Assembly (NCBI GenBank): GCA_002102555.1
Contig: MCFL01000201.1
Location: forward strand, 1 to 43,764
Origin: Catenaria anguillulae PL171
Taxonomy: Eukaryota > Blastocladiomycota > Blastocladiomycetes > Blastocladiales > Catenariaceae
Reading direction: 5' to 3'
Length of the DNA: 43,764 nucleotides
Shown: positions 33,601 to 43,764 of the stretch, piece after piece
Layout of the letters: each line of letters opens with the position of its first letter
How positions within the stretch are numbered: the first letter of the stretch is position 1
Translations under genes and position numbers: made by a program
The notes under the pieces: model-generated
Databases searched by the model: none
What the model was told of the DNA's origin: nothing
The model's input: only the letters and a program-made list of their open reading frames with translations

Positions 33601-34620
33601 GTGCGCCTCATGCACCTTGCCCGGCAACGGCTCGCGTATCAAGAGTATCGCGCCGTGCTCGACGATGTGGATCGCCAGCTCGAGGCCGCGTATGCCGATC
33701 GATACTTGCCCAAGCCGCCGCCAAAGAAGGGCAAGAAATCCAAAGCCGGATCCTCGGCCGCAGGCGGTAGCGGTGGGACAAGTGCGAGTGGTGGTAAGGC
33801 CTCAAGTGTTCGGGACGCGTCGCCGGCGCTTGGCGGGGACGCGTCCAGGGGTGGGTCGCCAGCGCCTGGTGCGGTCGCCGGCCGCCCTCCTGTGCCCGCC
33901 GAGGTGGTGCAATTGATTGAGAAGCGCAAGTGGCTCGTCAAGCATGTGGGCGCCCTGTTCAAGGAGAAGGCGGACGAGTATTACGAGTCGCCGAGCGTGT
34001 CAATTTACCCGGACTTGCCTGACAATGTGGGTGCTGATCCAAAGACGGGCAAGCTGATTGTGCCCAAGGGCCCGATTCCGAGCGGAGCGTGGCCGCCCAA
34101 GGTGCCGAGGGCAAGCACAGTGCAGCAGGTGAAAGCCGAGCCGCCACGAGACGCGGGCAACGCCAAGGTCAAGGCCGAGCCTGGATCTGTTGTCAGGGCG
34201 TCGTCCGTGGTTTTGCCAGGCACACCTATGCGCAGTCCGTCGCCCGTCAACTCGCGACCGTCGTCGACATCGCCGACATTTCCGCGCATGCTCTCCGTGT
34301 CTGGCAGCGTCACCTCGCGCGATCGAGCTGGGGCCGCGGGCCGTATGTCTCGTTCGCCATCAGCCATGGAAGTGGATGACGCAGAGGTGCCAAATGTGGA
34401 TGACGCGGACGCCGATAGCATCTATGAGCAAGAGGAGGATGACGACGAGGACGACGACGGGTCTCCGTTGCCTGTGCCTGCGGGACGCCGGCGATCGACA
34501 ACCGTCATTGCGTCGCCATTGCTGGCGTCAGATGGGCTCGAGTCATCGCCGTTACCAGGACGGGGCGGGCATGGATTTGGTGGGCAAGCGCAGTCGCCTT
34601 TGCGGGAGCATAGGGGGTGA
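30700..34620 (+). CDS. ADA3: ADA3/NGG1, SAGA acetyltransferase-module adaptor
   Basis: Transcriptional adaptor that links Gcn5-Ada2 to SAGA/ATAC. Family blocks occur in order: N-terminal coil (LPRLRTEIDTLLKGG), NTPASTFWGYLDQWLRAVTE (human NRFWASVEPYCADITSEE), GPALGKVDKAWYAEQ, APPLLDRLLGALVPD, EKLQERLVGELMALGIVKPGE, and the C-terminal coil from DDQIASHLRAAQHAL through HLARQRLAYQEYRAVLDDVD. Intron 33404-33495 is GTATGT...CCAG. Two further frame changes, near 30978 and 31425, each fit one missing base; the second could otherwise be a 32-nt intron. The product is about 1,276 residues against 702 in yeast and 432 in human. The excess lies in Ser/Pro/Ala-rich linkers and a 300-residue tail with an acidic run (DDDEDDDG). 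ATG 30700 sits in a CACC context. Confidence 0.88.
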
Positions 34621-35246
34621 GATGTTAGGATGGACGCCGCGTGGAGTTTATTTTTCGTTTTCAAGTATCTATTCTTTCCCACCCACTGGCCGGTGTATTT
34701 TGCTGGCCTCTCATTTGTTTTCTTGCTGTTCTTTGCCATTCCTGTTTATCAATCTATGATTTCCTTGTGTTTTGGTGCATATGATCAACGCATAACATTC
34801 CGTGGACGTCGCGAAACATCGAGAGCATAAAGAGCAGCAACCCCTGCTGACTGGTCCTCCGATCTGTCTGGTGAGGTTATGTAGTATCACGTTTTTTGCA
34901 CTCCATATCCGTGGAAGTGTCAAATTTTATATCGCTGCTCGTCCCAACGTTTTTCATGCACCGCCATACCCACGAGCACACACGCCACTCTTCGCAATCG
35001 CCTCACTGGCCGAGCTACTCCATCTTGACTGCGAAATCGGACAAGCCTTGACCCGCGCGACTCTTCGCTTGACACTTTGCTTCCCAACTCAATCTTCGCT
35101 TCAAGCCGGCCCTCTCCCCATCAGACCAGACAAGCGCCCCCCCCCCCCCCCCAACAAGTCATTTCCACCATTCCCGCTCGCAACCTCAGCCGAGAACCAC
35201 CCGTCCCATCCATCATAAGCAAGCACGCCAACCTCCCTTGCCTCCC
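34621..35246. other. Intergenic, ADA3 to the 35.2-kb gene
   Basis: The first part is T-rich (about 34645-34790) and probably contains the ADA3 3' untranslated region. The 16-C run at 35137-35152 lies about 95 nt before the next start codon. No gene is visible. Confidence 0.4.
35137..35152 (+). repeat. 16-base C homopolymer
   Basis: An uninterrupted run of 16 C in the leader or promoter of the gene starting at 35247. It may be a poly(dG:dC) promoter element, and its length is uncertain in any assembly. Confidence 0.9.
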
Positions 35247-37591
35247 ATGAGCGACTCTCGCGTCGGGACCCGCCCGCACTCGCGAGCGGGCTCGTCTGCC
35301 GGCGGCCCACGCGGCGGCCCACACTCGGGGGGCGGCCGTCCGCCATCCTCGCGAGCAAATTCGCGCCGCGCTTCACCTACCCCGGCACCCCCACCACTGC
35401 CGCCACCCCCAACGCCTGCCAGCACGGCCGCCGCGGCCGGATCCGAAACAGATGAGGATTGGGATTTGGCCAACGTGACGGATGATGAGGCCGAGGATGG
35501 TTCTCAAACACCGCTGGGTGGCCGCGGTGTGTCGAGTCGAGGCGCCGTGCGATCGGGTTCGACCAGCGAGCTGCAAATGTCGTCCTCCGTTTCTTCGCTG
35601 CCTCCTGTTGAACGATCCAATACGGCCGGAGGCACTGGGCCTGCTTCGCGACGGTCGGGTATCAATGTGGGTGCTGGCGAGATTGCAAATACAGGAGAAA
35701 CCGATCCAGTGCACTTTCCACCGGGTACGCTCGCTGCATTGTCGGCCTTGCCCCTAGGTGAGGCATGGCGGCTAGTCCGGGCGAGGGTGGCACTGGATGT
35801 CAGCTCGATTGACGCTTGGAAGTTGTATGCGGCATGTGTCGAGTTGCTGGATGTGGTCAAGGATGTTGGTGCTCCAGTACGCTTCAGCCTCTCGATTTCT
35901 GCTTGGCAACCTCGGCCCCATCCATGATGTGCTGACCCTCTGCCCACGTGCGTGCGTGCAACAGCTCCCAACACGACTCCTTGCTACATTTCTCCTTTAC
36001 GCCTTATACGTTGATCCCTCGCTCCCGATCCCACCCAGTGTGATTCTCGGATCGGATGACCTTTCCTCCATCACCTCTGATCCGTCGTCTCCATCCGACG
36101 CGGACCCCATCTCGTTCTTTGCTCTCGCACGCATGCCCTCGGACTTGCCTCTCCTGTCGGGCATTGCACCCGAACTTCCGACCTCGGCGTCCTCGCACCT
36201 GTCAAAGTTCCCAACCACCATCCGCTTAGCCATGGCTGTTGCCTGTGCGCATCCATTCCTTGGCATCCTTCTCCACATTGCACGTCATGCACACACAAAC
36301 ACAGAGCAGCTATTGGCCAAGTTGCTTCTGGTATCGCCCCGTGCCGATCGCCCTGCTCCCTCACCTTCATCGTCAACACGGTCATCAAACGCATCGACAG
36401 CTACGACACCGTTCCCGCTGCTCGTTCGCGATCCGGAGTTTTTGGCCAAGACGGCCGTGCACTTGGCCACCTTTTCAGATGCATTGAGTGGATATGCAGA
36501 CCCAAAAGTGGCACAGTTTGCCGATGCGATCTTGAAGGTGCTTGAAGAGTATGTCGGAGCCATGGACGTGTACCTCACTGGACTCGTTCCAGGACTAGTT
36601 GCCATGGACCAAACGTGCGTCCCGTACCTTCTTGTGATTCCAGTGTCGCCCATCCTCACACATTCTCTTCTCCCAGCGGTTGGAGGTATTCGACAAGTGA
36701 TCTCACGGGCGGCGCCAACGACACCACATCGACCCTCACCGACTCGCCTTCGTCCTCGCCCACCATTCGCAGCAGTTCGACCCCGAAATTTGCATCGCCA
36801 CTCCCCGCCGCCTTCCTCGACCCAACCTGCTCGTTGCCGCGCGACCAAGACTCTCCACCCTCTCCGCTGCTTCCTCCCGACACGGCTGCCGCGCTCGCCG
36901 ACGCCTTGCACCTCGCCTCCACCACGCCCATGGCCACCCTGCCCGTCCCCTTGCCCGCACGCATTCCGGCCTCGATGCTCGCCAACGTGTCCCTGTTTCA
37001 GGGGCTCATCACGTACTCGGCCGACGTGGCAAAGGCTGTATTGCCGCGCGTGCACCCGATCGAGGCTATTGCAGAAGATGTGTTGCTGCAGATCTCGGCG
37101 CCGGTTCGCGTCACGCATTTGGATCTGTTGCATGAGCTGTGGGAGGCAGGCGTGTTGAGCAAACGGCATTTGCCCGTGTTTGTGTCGAGGGTGATTGGGT
37201 TGGCGCTTGGTGCTGCGTCGCCCAGGACAGTTCAGCTGGTACGTCCTCTCGACTTGTCTTGCCCTGATTCGTCGATGGGAATCTGATGTGAAAAAATGGT
37301 CCGTGTGTACAACAGGCAGCAAAGTTCCTTAGCACGCACTTGAAAGACTTGCCGCCCGACTCGCTCGTCGAGGTGCGCAACTTTTGTGCCGATTATCTCA
37401 TGTTCAAGGACTGTGCAGACTTGTTTGCACAAGTGTCGCAAATGGCCGCGTCACCGTCGTCTTCGACTTCCCCGTCCGCCCCTTCATATCCTGCCGTCAA
37501 GACGCCAGGCACGCAGGCACGGGCACCGGCTGACAGGTCGCCGTCCACCGGGTCGAGTGCCAGAGGCAAGCGGCGGAATCGGCGGGTTTGA
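35247..37591 (+). CDS. Unknown helical-repeat-like protein
   Basis: Exons 35247-35876, 35965-36614, 36677-37238 and 37316-37591 give 705 residues in one frame. Donors are GTACGC, GTGCGT and GTACGT. A disordered Ser/Pro/Gly/Arg-rich N-terminus (to about residue 150, including SETDEDWDLANVTDDEAED) is followed by Leu/Ala-rich helices such as RLLATFLLYALYVD, TIRLAMAVACAHPFLGILLH, and near the end AAKFLSTHLKDLPPDSLVEV then RNFCADYLMFKDCADLF. The tail is Ser/Pro-rich, then basic (RGKRRNRRV), possibly a nuclear signal. It resembles an alpha-solenoid scaffold, but I recognise no family. Confidence 0.75.
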
Positions 37592-38191
37592 TTTTTTTTT
37601 TTCTCGTTGCGACCTTTTGTTTTGATTCTTTGCGCACTCTTGTTTTTCGATCTCCCTGTTATGGACAATTAATGTATTCACCTCACCTTTACGCACTCGT
37701 TTCCTTCCCGTCTGCTTCAATTCACGACTGGCGATGCTTGAATGGGCCGAGCTCCGATGTTGCGAAACCTTGCGGACAATCGTTCTCTGGATTTTTGAGG
37801 GAAGGATGCAGAGTTGAGCTGCATTTGAATGTACAGCGGAAGAGGAACACCTTGAGTTGCGTGCACAGCAAACCGGCAGTACAGAGAATGTAAACTGAAG
37901 CCAAAGGGCAGGTGACCATGGTGGAATCGGACATGAACAGGACTGCCATCAGGAAACGACGCAGCCATGGGTGGGGCAAGTTGTGGGCGCGGTTGGAATT
38001 GTGAGGGGGAAAAAAAAAGCAAAATGAACAAGAAAATCGAAAAAACAGAGATGAATATTCACATGAACCACGTGGGCCATGACAAGGCGCACAGACATGC
38101 GCAGACAAAGCTCGGCAACGTCAACATCTGTATGTACACGCGGGACACTCGGTACCCGATCCCACTTTCAACCACAATCGACAAGGTCCGC
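37592..38191. other. Convergent intergenic region
   Basis: This lies between the stops of a plus-strand and a minus-strand gene. A T run follows the first stop (37590-37601), and an A-rich patch lies at 38010-38050. No gene is seen. Confidence 0.4.
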
Positions 38192-39499
38192 TCAAAAGAC
38201 CGTGGGCGAGGGCGTCCACCTCCGTAAGTACGCACCATCGACGCTCGCGTCGTCCGCCCCAGCAGGGCTGCCCGCCCCACCGGCAGACGCAAACAGCCGC
38301 ATGCCGAGCGTATCCATGGCATCGCTGCTCGACGCCACGGGCGACGCGAGCGGCGACGAATCAAACAGCGTGTACGAATCGGTGCGATGATGGTGATGAT
38401 GGTGCCTGGCTGCAAAGTCGGAAAATGCAAACGGGTCCGACCCTTCATACGCGGGTGTCGTCATGTCGTCGTGATGGTGGTGGAACGATGCTTGGGCATG
38501 CTCGGCATCCGTGTCATCGTCCGAAGACGTGTCATTGAGCCACGACCGGAAGCGTGACGAGATGGGCGACAGAAGCGTTTTCAAGAACCCGCCGCCGCTG
38601 CCCGACGACCCGTCATCGAGCGTGTCGTCCGACAGGTACGGAGAGTCTTGGTCAATTAAGTCGAGCGGAGACGCACCCGTGGGCGAATGCGAGCCGCTGA
38701 GGGTCGTGGCAAGTGAAAGTGAAGGAACGTGTTGCTGTTGTTGTTGCTGGTCCGAGTCGTCCTTGTGTTGGGTCGACAGAGATAAATTGTTTGTGTTGTG
38801 TTGCTTGTTGGACACGGATTTGGCCGCAGGCGCACGAGGGGAATGGTATCCCACATTGTCACCCTTGAAGGGTGCGTCCGAGGCCCACGGGTCAATGGCT
38901 GGGTCGAGCAGCGACAATGTAACGAGATTGACCACTTTGGCCAGTCCCCAGGCGAGCGCAGATGGTTGTTCTTCCTCGGCTTGACTGGTGGTTGTGGAAA
39001 CAAGTGTTGATGTCTGTTCACCATCCCGAACAACACCAGCAGCCACGGTTCCCGCGGCTGACGCGACAATAGCGGGAGACGGTAACGGTGACAGCTTTAC
39101 AGCCACTGCTTTGGACACGGATCCCGCCATTTTCACTGGCGAATTGGGTTCGGACGTGAGCACCCCGGGCGATTGCGACGTGGGCGAATCCAAATCGGAC
39201 CACGACGTTGCAGAGAGTGCAGACGAGGAGCGTGGTCCGCTGCCGTCGCCATCACTCGAGGACCCGTCCGCTTCAGACATGGACACAATGCCCAGGTCGT
39301 CGGAGGAGCAGACCGATACGGCTGAAGACGATGTGAAGAAGTCGATTGAGCCGGTGGATGCGGCTGATAACGGCTGGATGCCGTGGGAAGGACTGGTTGG
39401 GTTGGTCACAGAGGACGAGCCGTTTCCAGCGGAACTTGGGCGCAGGTTGGCGGGGCGATGCTTGCCGTTGGAGGCCATGGCGCTGGCAGCGGGAATCAT
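38192..39499 (-). CDS. Unknown low-complexity acidic/Ser-rich protein
   Basis: A single open frame of 435 residues from ATG 39497-39499 to TGA at 38192. It is mostly Ser, Asp, Gly and Ala, with runs of Gln (six, near 38740) and His (six, near 38400) and many SP/TP sites. One less biased segment, SALAWGLAKVVNLVTLSLLD, could be a short amphipathic or membrane-contacting helix. Other fixed-looking points are GGGFLKTLLSPISSRFRSWL and the C-terminus GAYLRRWTPSPTVF. It is probably largely disordered. The frame is open upstream to 39754 but has no earlier ATG of obvious merit. No family is recognised. Confidence 0.6.
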   Translation of the reverse strand: MIPAASAMASNGKHRPANLRPSSAGNGSSSVTNPTSPSHGIQPLSAASTGSIDFFTSSSAVSVCSSDDLGIVSMSEADGSSSDGDGSGPRSSSALSATSWSDLDSPTSQSPGVLTSEPNSPVKMAGSVSKAVAVKLSPLPSPAIVASAAGTVAAGVVRDGEQTSTLVSTTTSQAEEEQPSALAWGLAKVVNLVTLSLLDPAIDPWASDAPFKGDNVGYHSPRAPAAKSVSNKQHNTNNLSLSTQHKDDSDQQQQQQHVPSLSLATTLSGSHSPTGASPLDLIDQDSPYLSDDTLDDGSSGSGGGFLKTLLSPISSRFRSWLNDTSSDDDTDAEHAQASFHHHHDDMTTPAYEGSDPFAFSDFAARHHHHHHRTDSYTLFDSSPLASPVASSSDAMDTLGMRLFASAGGAGSPAGADDASVDGAYLRRWTPSPTVF

Positions 39500-39976
39500 C
39501 GCGGAGGGAGGCTGAGATGAAGCGGGGTGGCGTTCGGGGACGAGGTCGTTTTGGTGAGCGTGGAGGCTGGTGCATTCGAGCCGGCGTGGGAACTCAATGG
39601 TCCGTCTGGCGTATCGGAAATCGGCCAGGAGTGCATTGCCGAGGGTGGCAAACAACATGAGCGAAAGCCGTACTATTTCACTACGGGCCAGGGCTACGGA
39701 CACTTGGCACTGGCCGTCACTGGCCAAGCAGAAGGAAGCAAGGCCAAAAGGCAAGCGGGAGGCGCCGAAGTAAATATGTTGTTCAACGCGTCTCGTGAGG
39801 GACCAAGCAACGGCAGCAGCAGTGCCAACTTGGGAGATCTAGGGCAAGAACACATAATCTACATGTGTATTTCGTGACAACGCAGTGATGTGATACGGCG
39901 AAAAACAATAAAAAGTATAAACAGCGACTCAACAATTACAACACAAACCCTCATCTCCCATCATTCGCCCGTGGCC
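39500..39976. other. Intergenic upstream of the 38.2-kb gene
   Basis: This holds the 3' flank of the Lon gene and the promoter of the low-complexity gene, both on the minus strand. The part at 39885-39925 is A/T-rich. Nothing else is recognised. Confidence 0.35.
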
Positions 39977-42900
39977 TCATTCCTCACCCTTACTCTTCTT
40001 CATCTTCTCCTCCTCCTTTGGCCCAGGCCGCCACGCCTCCTTTGCAAACTCACCACTCTTGACCGCCTCGCCAAAGCATGCCTCAAACACATCCGAGTAG
40101 TGCTCCACAGGCACGCCTGTGAGCCCTTCCTTGATATAGTCGGGCAGCTCTGCCCAGTCGGCCGCGTTGGCCTTGGGGAACAAGATGGTCTTGACGCCCG
40201 ACCGCTTTGCGCTGATGGTCTTTTCCTTGAGCCCGCCAATCTTGAGCACTTTGCCCGTAAGCGTCAACTCGCCCGTCATGGCAATGTCGCCCGGGACAGG
40301 CGTGCGGGTGGCAAGCGAGATGAGGGCCGTGGTCATGGTGATACCCGCCGAGGGTCCTACAGTAGTGCAAGTGTGACCAAGTCAGCAAAACACGAATCAA
40401 TCAAGACAAGTGAAAGCAAGTAAGCGACAGAAATACCATCTTTGGGCTGAGCACCCTCGGGTACATGCAAATGAATCTGCGCATGCTCAAAGAAGGCCAA
40501 GTCCTTGAACCGTTCCGCCAAAAACGTCTTTGCATACGTCAGTGCAATCGCCGTACTCTCCTTCATGACATCGCCCAGCTGGCCCGTCGTCTTGAACATG
40601 GGCTTTGCGTCCCTCGACAAACCGGCCTCCAGCACCGACTCAATGTACAGCGCCGATCCGCCCATGGCCGTCCACGCCAATCCCATGACCACGCCCGCGG
40701 GTGGCTGGTCAAACAAGCGCTCGGCCTGGAACGGCGGGTTGCCCACAAAGTCCTTGAGGTTGTCAGGCGTGATGGTCACCTCGGAGGCGCCGTCGGCAAC
40801 AATGCGGAAGGCGGCCTTGCGGTAAATCTTTTCAATGTGCTTTTTGAGATTGCGCACGCCGGATTCGCGGCAATAGTACCGGATGAGCACATCGATGGCC
40901 TCGCGCGTGAGTTGAACATCAGGAACAGGCGTGGCAGACAGTGTAGGTGCGTCGGCCAGTGTCGCCGAGCCAGATAACGGCGCAGCAGCGCTGTCGGCCG
41001 TTGCCGCGCTATCCGATCCAGTCACCGTCTCGCGCTCTGCATCCTTTGACTGCGCCACGGGTGCCTCGCTCCCACCGTCAACGGCCGCGGCCTCGCCCGC
41101 CTCCTTCTTGCCCTCGTCGGGTGCCAGCCCGCAAGCATGCTTGGCCTGCGGCGCAAGGTACCGCTCGGCAATGGCCGCCTTTTCATCAGCCACGTAGCCA
41201 GACAACTGGATCACCTCCATGCGGTCGAGGAGCGGCGCGGGAATGGTTTCGAGCACGTTGGCAGTGCACACAAACAGGACCTTGGACAAGTCGAGTGGCA
41301 CGTCGAGGTAATGGTCGAGGAAGGCATTGTTCTGCTCTGGGTCGAGAAGCTCGAGCAGTGCAGAGGCAGGGTCGCCTTGCATACCCTTGCCGAGCTTGTC
41401 GATTCTACAAACAGTCACAGATAAATAACAATGATGAGTGAAATGAGACTTGAAGGAGATGGAACAGGAAGCAGGTAAACGTACTCGTCAATCAAAACAA
41501 GCGGATTCTCGGTCTGTACCTTCTTGAGCGCTTGCACCATCTTTCCGGGCATGGCACCCACATAGGTCCTGCGATGCCCCTTGATTTCAGCCACATCGCT
41601 CAACCCTCCAACGGAAAACCGGTAAAATTCGCGATTCAAGGCGCGGGCAATCGACTTGCCAATGGACGTCTTACCCACGCCCGGTGGGCCCACCATGCAA
41701 ATGATCTTGCCCTCGACCGTGCCCTTGAGCTTGCCCACGGCAATAAACTCAAGAATCCTGTCTTTCACGTCCTTGAGCCCGTAATGGTCCTCGTCCAAAA
41801 TGACCCTGGCCTTGGCCACATCGAGCTCCTCGCTCGAATGCTTTCCCCATGGCAAGCACGTGAGCCAGTCCAAGTAGTTGCGCGTCACGTTGAACTCGGA
41901 GCTGGCGGGATCCAGGTGGCCCAACTTGGCCATTTCCTCGTCAATCACCGTTTTCACGGCCGCGGGAATCTGTGCCTTTTCCAACCGGTCCTTGAACTTG
42001 TCAATCAACTTGTCCTTGCCGTCCGACTCGAGGCCCAGCTCCTTCTTGATGCCCTTGAGCTGCTCCATCAAGTAGTACTCGCGCTGGCGCTTTTGGATCT
42101 TTGTCTCGACCTCTTTACTGATCTTGCTCTGCAACTGGGCATTGACGAGCTCCTTCTTGAGCACATAGAGTGCCTTTTGCAGGCGCTCCTCAATGACGAG
42201 CGAGTCAAGCACGCCCTGAAGCTCTTCCGCATCGGACCCACCAGACACGGCTGCGGCGAAATCGGCCAGCTTGGACGGGTCGTCAAAGATGGTAGCCGAG
42301 GCTTGTGACACGGAAAAGGCGGCGATTTGTTCGCGGAACAGCGGGTTGAGTGTGGCAATGTCTTTGAACACGGACACGATTTCCGACGTGAGGGCGCGGA
42401 TCAATTGGTTGCCCTTTTTGTAGGGCTCGTCAAACACGGGCTCGGTTTTCGCCATGGACACGTTGAATTTGGAGGGCAGGTAGGCTTGCGGCGAGGTTTC
42501 TTCATTGGGGTCCTCGACGGGCGTGGCTGACGTTTGAGCTGCCGCGGGCTGCTTGGTCGTGGTTGTCGTGGCTGCTGCATCTGAAGCTGCATCGGCCAGA
42601 GGAGTCGGGGCGTCGGCGTCCGAGATGGGTGCTGTCAGCACACTAGTCGCAAGCCTCGTGGCTGAATCCACTACCACGTCCTTTTCCGCGGCCGCGGTCG
42701 GGTCCTCCACCACCGCACGCGGGACCTTGTCCTTGCTCGTGACCAACCCTTTCACCCGGACCCGACGATGCGGGTACAAGATGGCCGTCAAACTCGGTCC
42801 ATCGTCACCGCCCGCCCCATGTCCGGCACCCCCACCTGCAGCCACAGCGGCCGCCGCGGGCATGCTGGAATGATACACATTGGTGATTTGACAAAACACA

Positions 42901-43751
42901 CCCATACGGTAAATCTCGTCCAAATCACTGACACGATCCTGGTCTGCCTCCTCGTCCTTGAGCAACACGGCCGTCACATAGGGCTGCTGAGTGCGCGCGA
43001 GTTCCTTGATGGCGGCAATCACATCGGGATCCTTGATGACGACGGTTTTGTAAAACCCGGGAAACAGTGGGCGCCGCGTGATGGGCAAGATCATAACGGG
43101 AGAGTAGGATTCTGGGGCGAGAGCGTTTGCAGCTGTCCTGTTGGGCCTGTCGAGTCGGCAAGGTCGTCGGGGTCGTCGCCGTTGTTGGCGGGTGGAGGCG
43201 GCCGCTGGCCGAGGAGCGGGATGAAGAAGATGGTGGGGACGACTTTGCATCGCCGGCAGCGTCTGCGCTCGCCGGATCCGACGAAGTGCTGCCCGGTTGA
43301 CGGCGTGGGTTGACGCGAAACACTACGGCCTTGGACCTGCCCGTGGGCGATCCAAGCGGCGAGCGTTTTCCAGTACCGGATGGAGGCGTCGGCGGCAAAT
43401 CGTCGTCAAGCCCGCGTGGCGGCTTACCATTGCCATCGCCGTCATCACTGTTTCCATTGCCATTGGCAGGGGGCGCGCCCGATCCGGACCCAGATCCGGG
43501 AGCGGGCGGGCAGAGTGGTCGTCGCGGAGCAGAAGGGGAGCCCCGGGCCGAGCCCAAGTGTGCGTTGTGCAGAGGGGCGAGTTGTTGAGGGTGCAACTCG
43601 AGTGCATGTGAGGGCGAGGAGGCATGCAGCGAGGAGGCGAGGCGGATACCAGGCGGTGACCCACGGCTCTTGATGTCGCGTAACCAAAGCCAAGTGGATG
43701 ACGCGAGGGCCGGGCGTGGCCGCGCAAGTGGAGCGATGGACGCAGAAACAT
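39977..43751 (-). CDS. PIM1: Mitochondrial Lon protease (PIM1)
   Basis: ATP-dependent Ser-Lys protease of the mitochondrial matrix. Order: Arg-rich presequence ([17 protein letters not shown]), acidic Gly/Asn/Asp linker, substrate-binding domain ([20 protein letters not shown]), coiled-coil middle, AAA+ domain with Walker [10 protein letters not shown] and Walker B PLVLIDE then IDKLGKG, and a protease domain with the catalytic Ser in GPSAGITM and the catalytic Lys in [14 protein letters not shown]. Introns 41405-41484 (GTACGT) and 40357-40436 (GTATTT); exon 3 carries both catalytic residues. Between 43700 and 43120 three frames succeed one another and return to the first. Each step fits one missing base, though an intron cannot be excluded. 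The length would be about 1,205 residues, against 959 in human. The extra sequence is the linker and an Ala/Ser/Thr insert near 40930-41110. ATG is 43749-43751. Confidence 0.95.
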
Positions 43752-43764
43752 GATGGAGTGTTGG

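Noticed and set aside
40465-42308. Long plus-strand ORFs opposite Lon
   Set aside because: They are shadows of the conserved Lon coding sequence on the other strand.
1-43764. Transposons, virus-derived elements or CRISPR arrays
   Set aside because: No reverse transcriptase, integrase, transposase or capsid-like frame, no terminal repeats and no spaced repeats were seen.

Overview
The window reads as nuclear DNA of a zoosporic (flagellated) fungus, most likely a chytrid or blastocladiomycete. Genes are split by short GT-AG introns (about 50-180 nt), and several proteins carry long Ser/Pro/Ala/Gln-rich stretches. The content includes delta-tubulin (found in lineages with triplet-microtubule basal bodies), a TmcB/TmcC-like membrane protein (a family I associate with chytrids, Dictyostelium and ciliates), muskelin, a mitochondrial Lon protease and the 49-kDa subunit of complex I. 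No RNA gene, CRISPR array or transposable element was recognised. The species assignment is inference.

Layout. 1-809: end of a Q/A-rich protein with a scrambled frame. 1.4-4.6 kb (-): two tandem, related seven-helix receptor-like genes, A and B. 4.9-7.4 kb (-): unknown Pro/Ser-rich protein. 7.6-9.0 kb (-): an unrelated 7TM protein. 9.5-12.2 kb (+): muskelin. 12.7-14.7 kb (+): delta-tubulin. 14.8-20.6 kb (-): large TmcB/TmcC-like protein. 20.9-22.8 kb (+): cytochrome P450, divergent from the previous gene. 23.5-26.0 kb (+): unknown. 26.2-27.6 kb (-): securin-like protein. 28.2-29.7 kb (-): NDUFS2. 30.7-34.6 kb (+): ADA3, the SAGA adaptor. 35.2-37.6 kb (+): unknown helical protein. 38.2-39.5 kb (-): low-complexity protein. 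40.0-43.8 kb (-): Lon.

The genes do not form one pathway. Two threads are visible: environmental sensing and motility (three 7TM proteins, the TmcB-like sensor, delta-tubulin), and mitochondrial or nuclear housekeeping (NDUFS2, Lon, ADA3, securin-like, muskelin).

Two cross-cutting observations matter to anyone reusing this annotation. First, nearly every place where a conserved protein jumps frame without a credible intron fits one missing base. This argues for deletion errors in the assembly rather than gene decay, and errors look densest in the first 5 kb. Second, the 5' splice sites strongly favour GT-N-C-G (GTACGT, GTTCGT, GTGCGT) over the usual GTAAGT.
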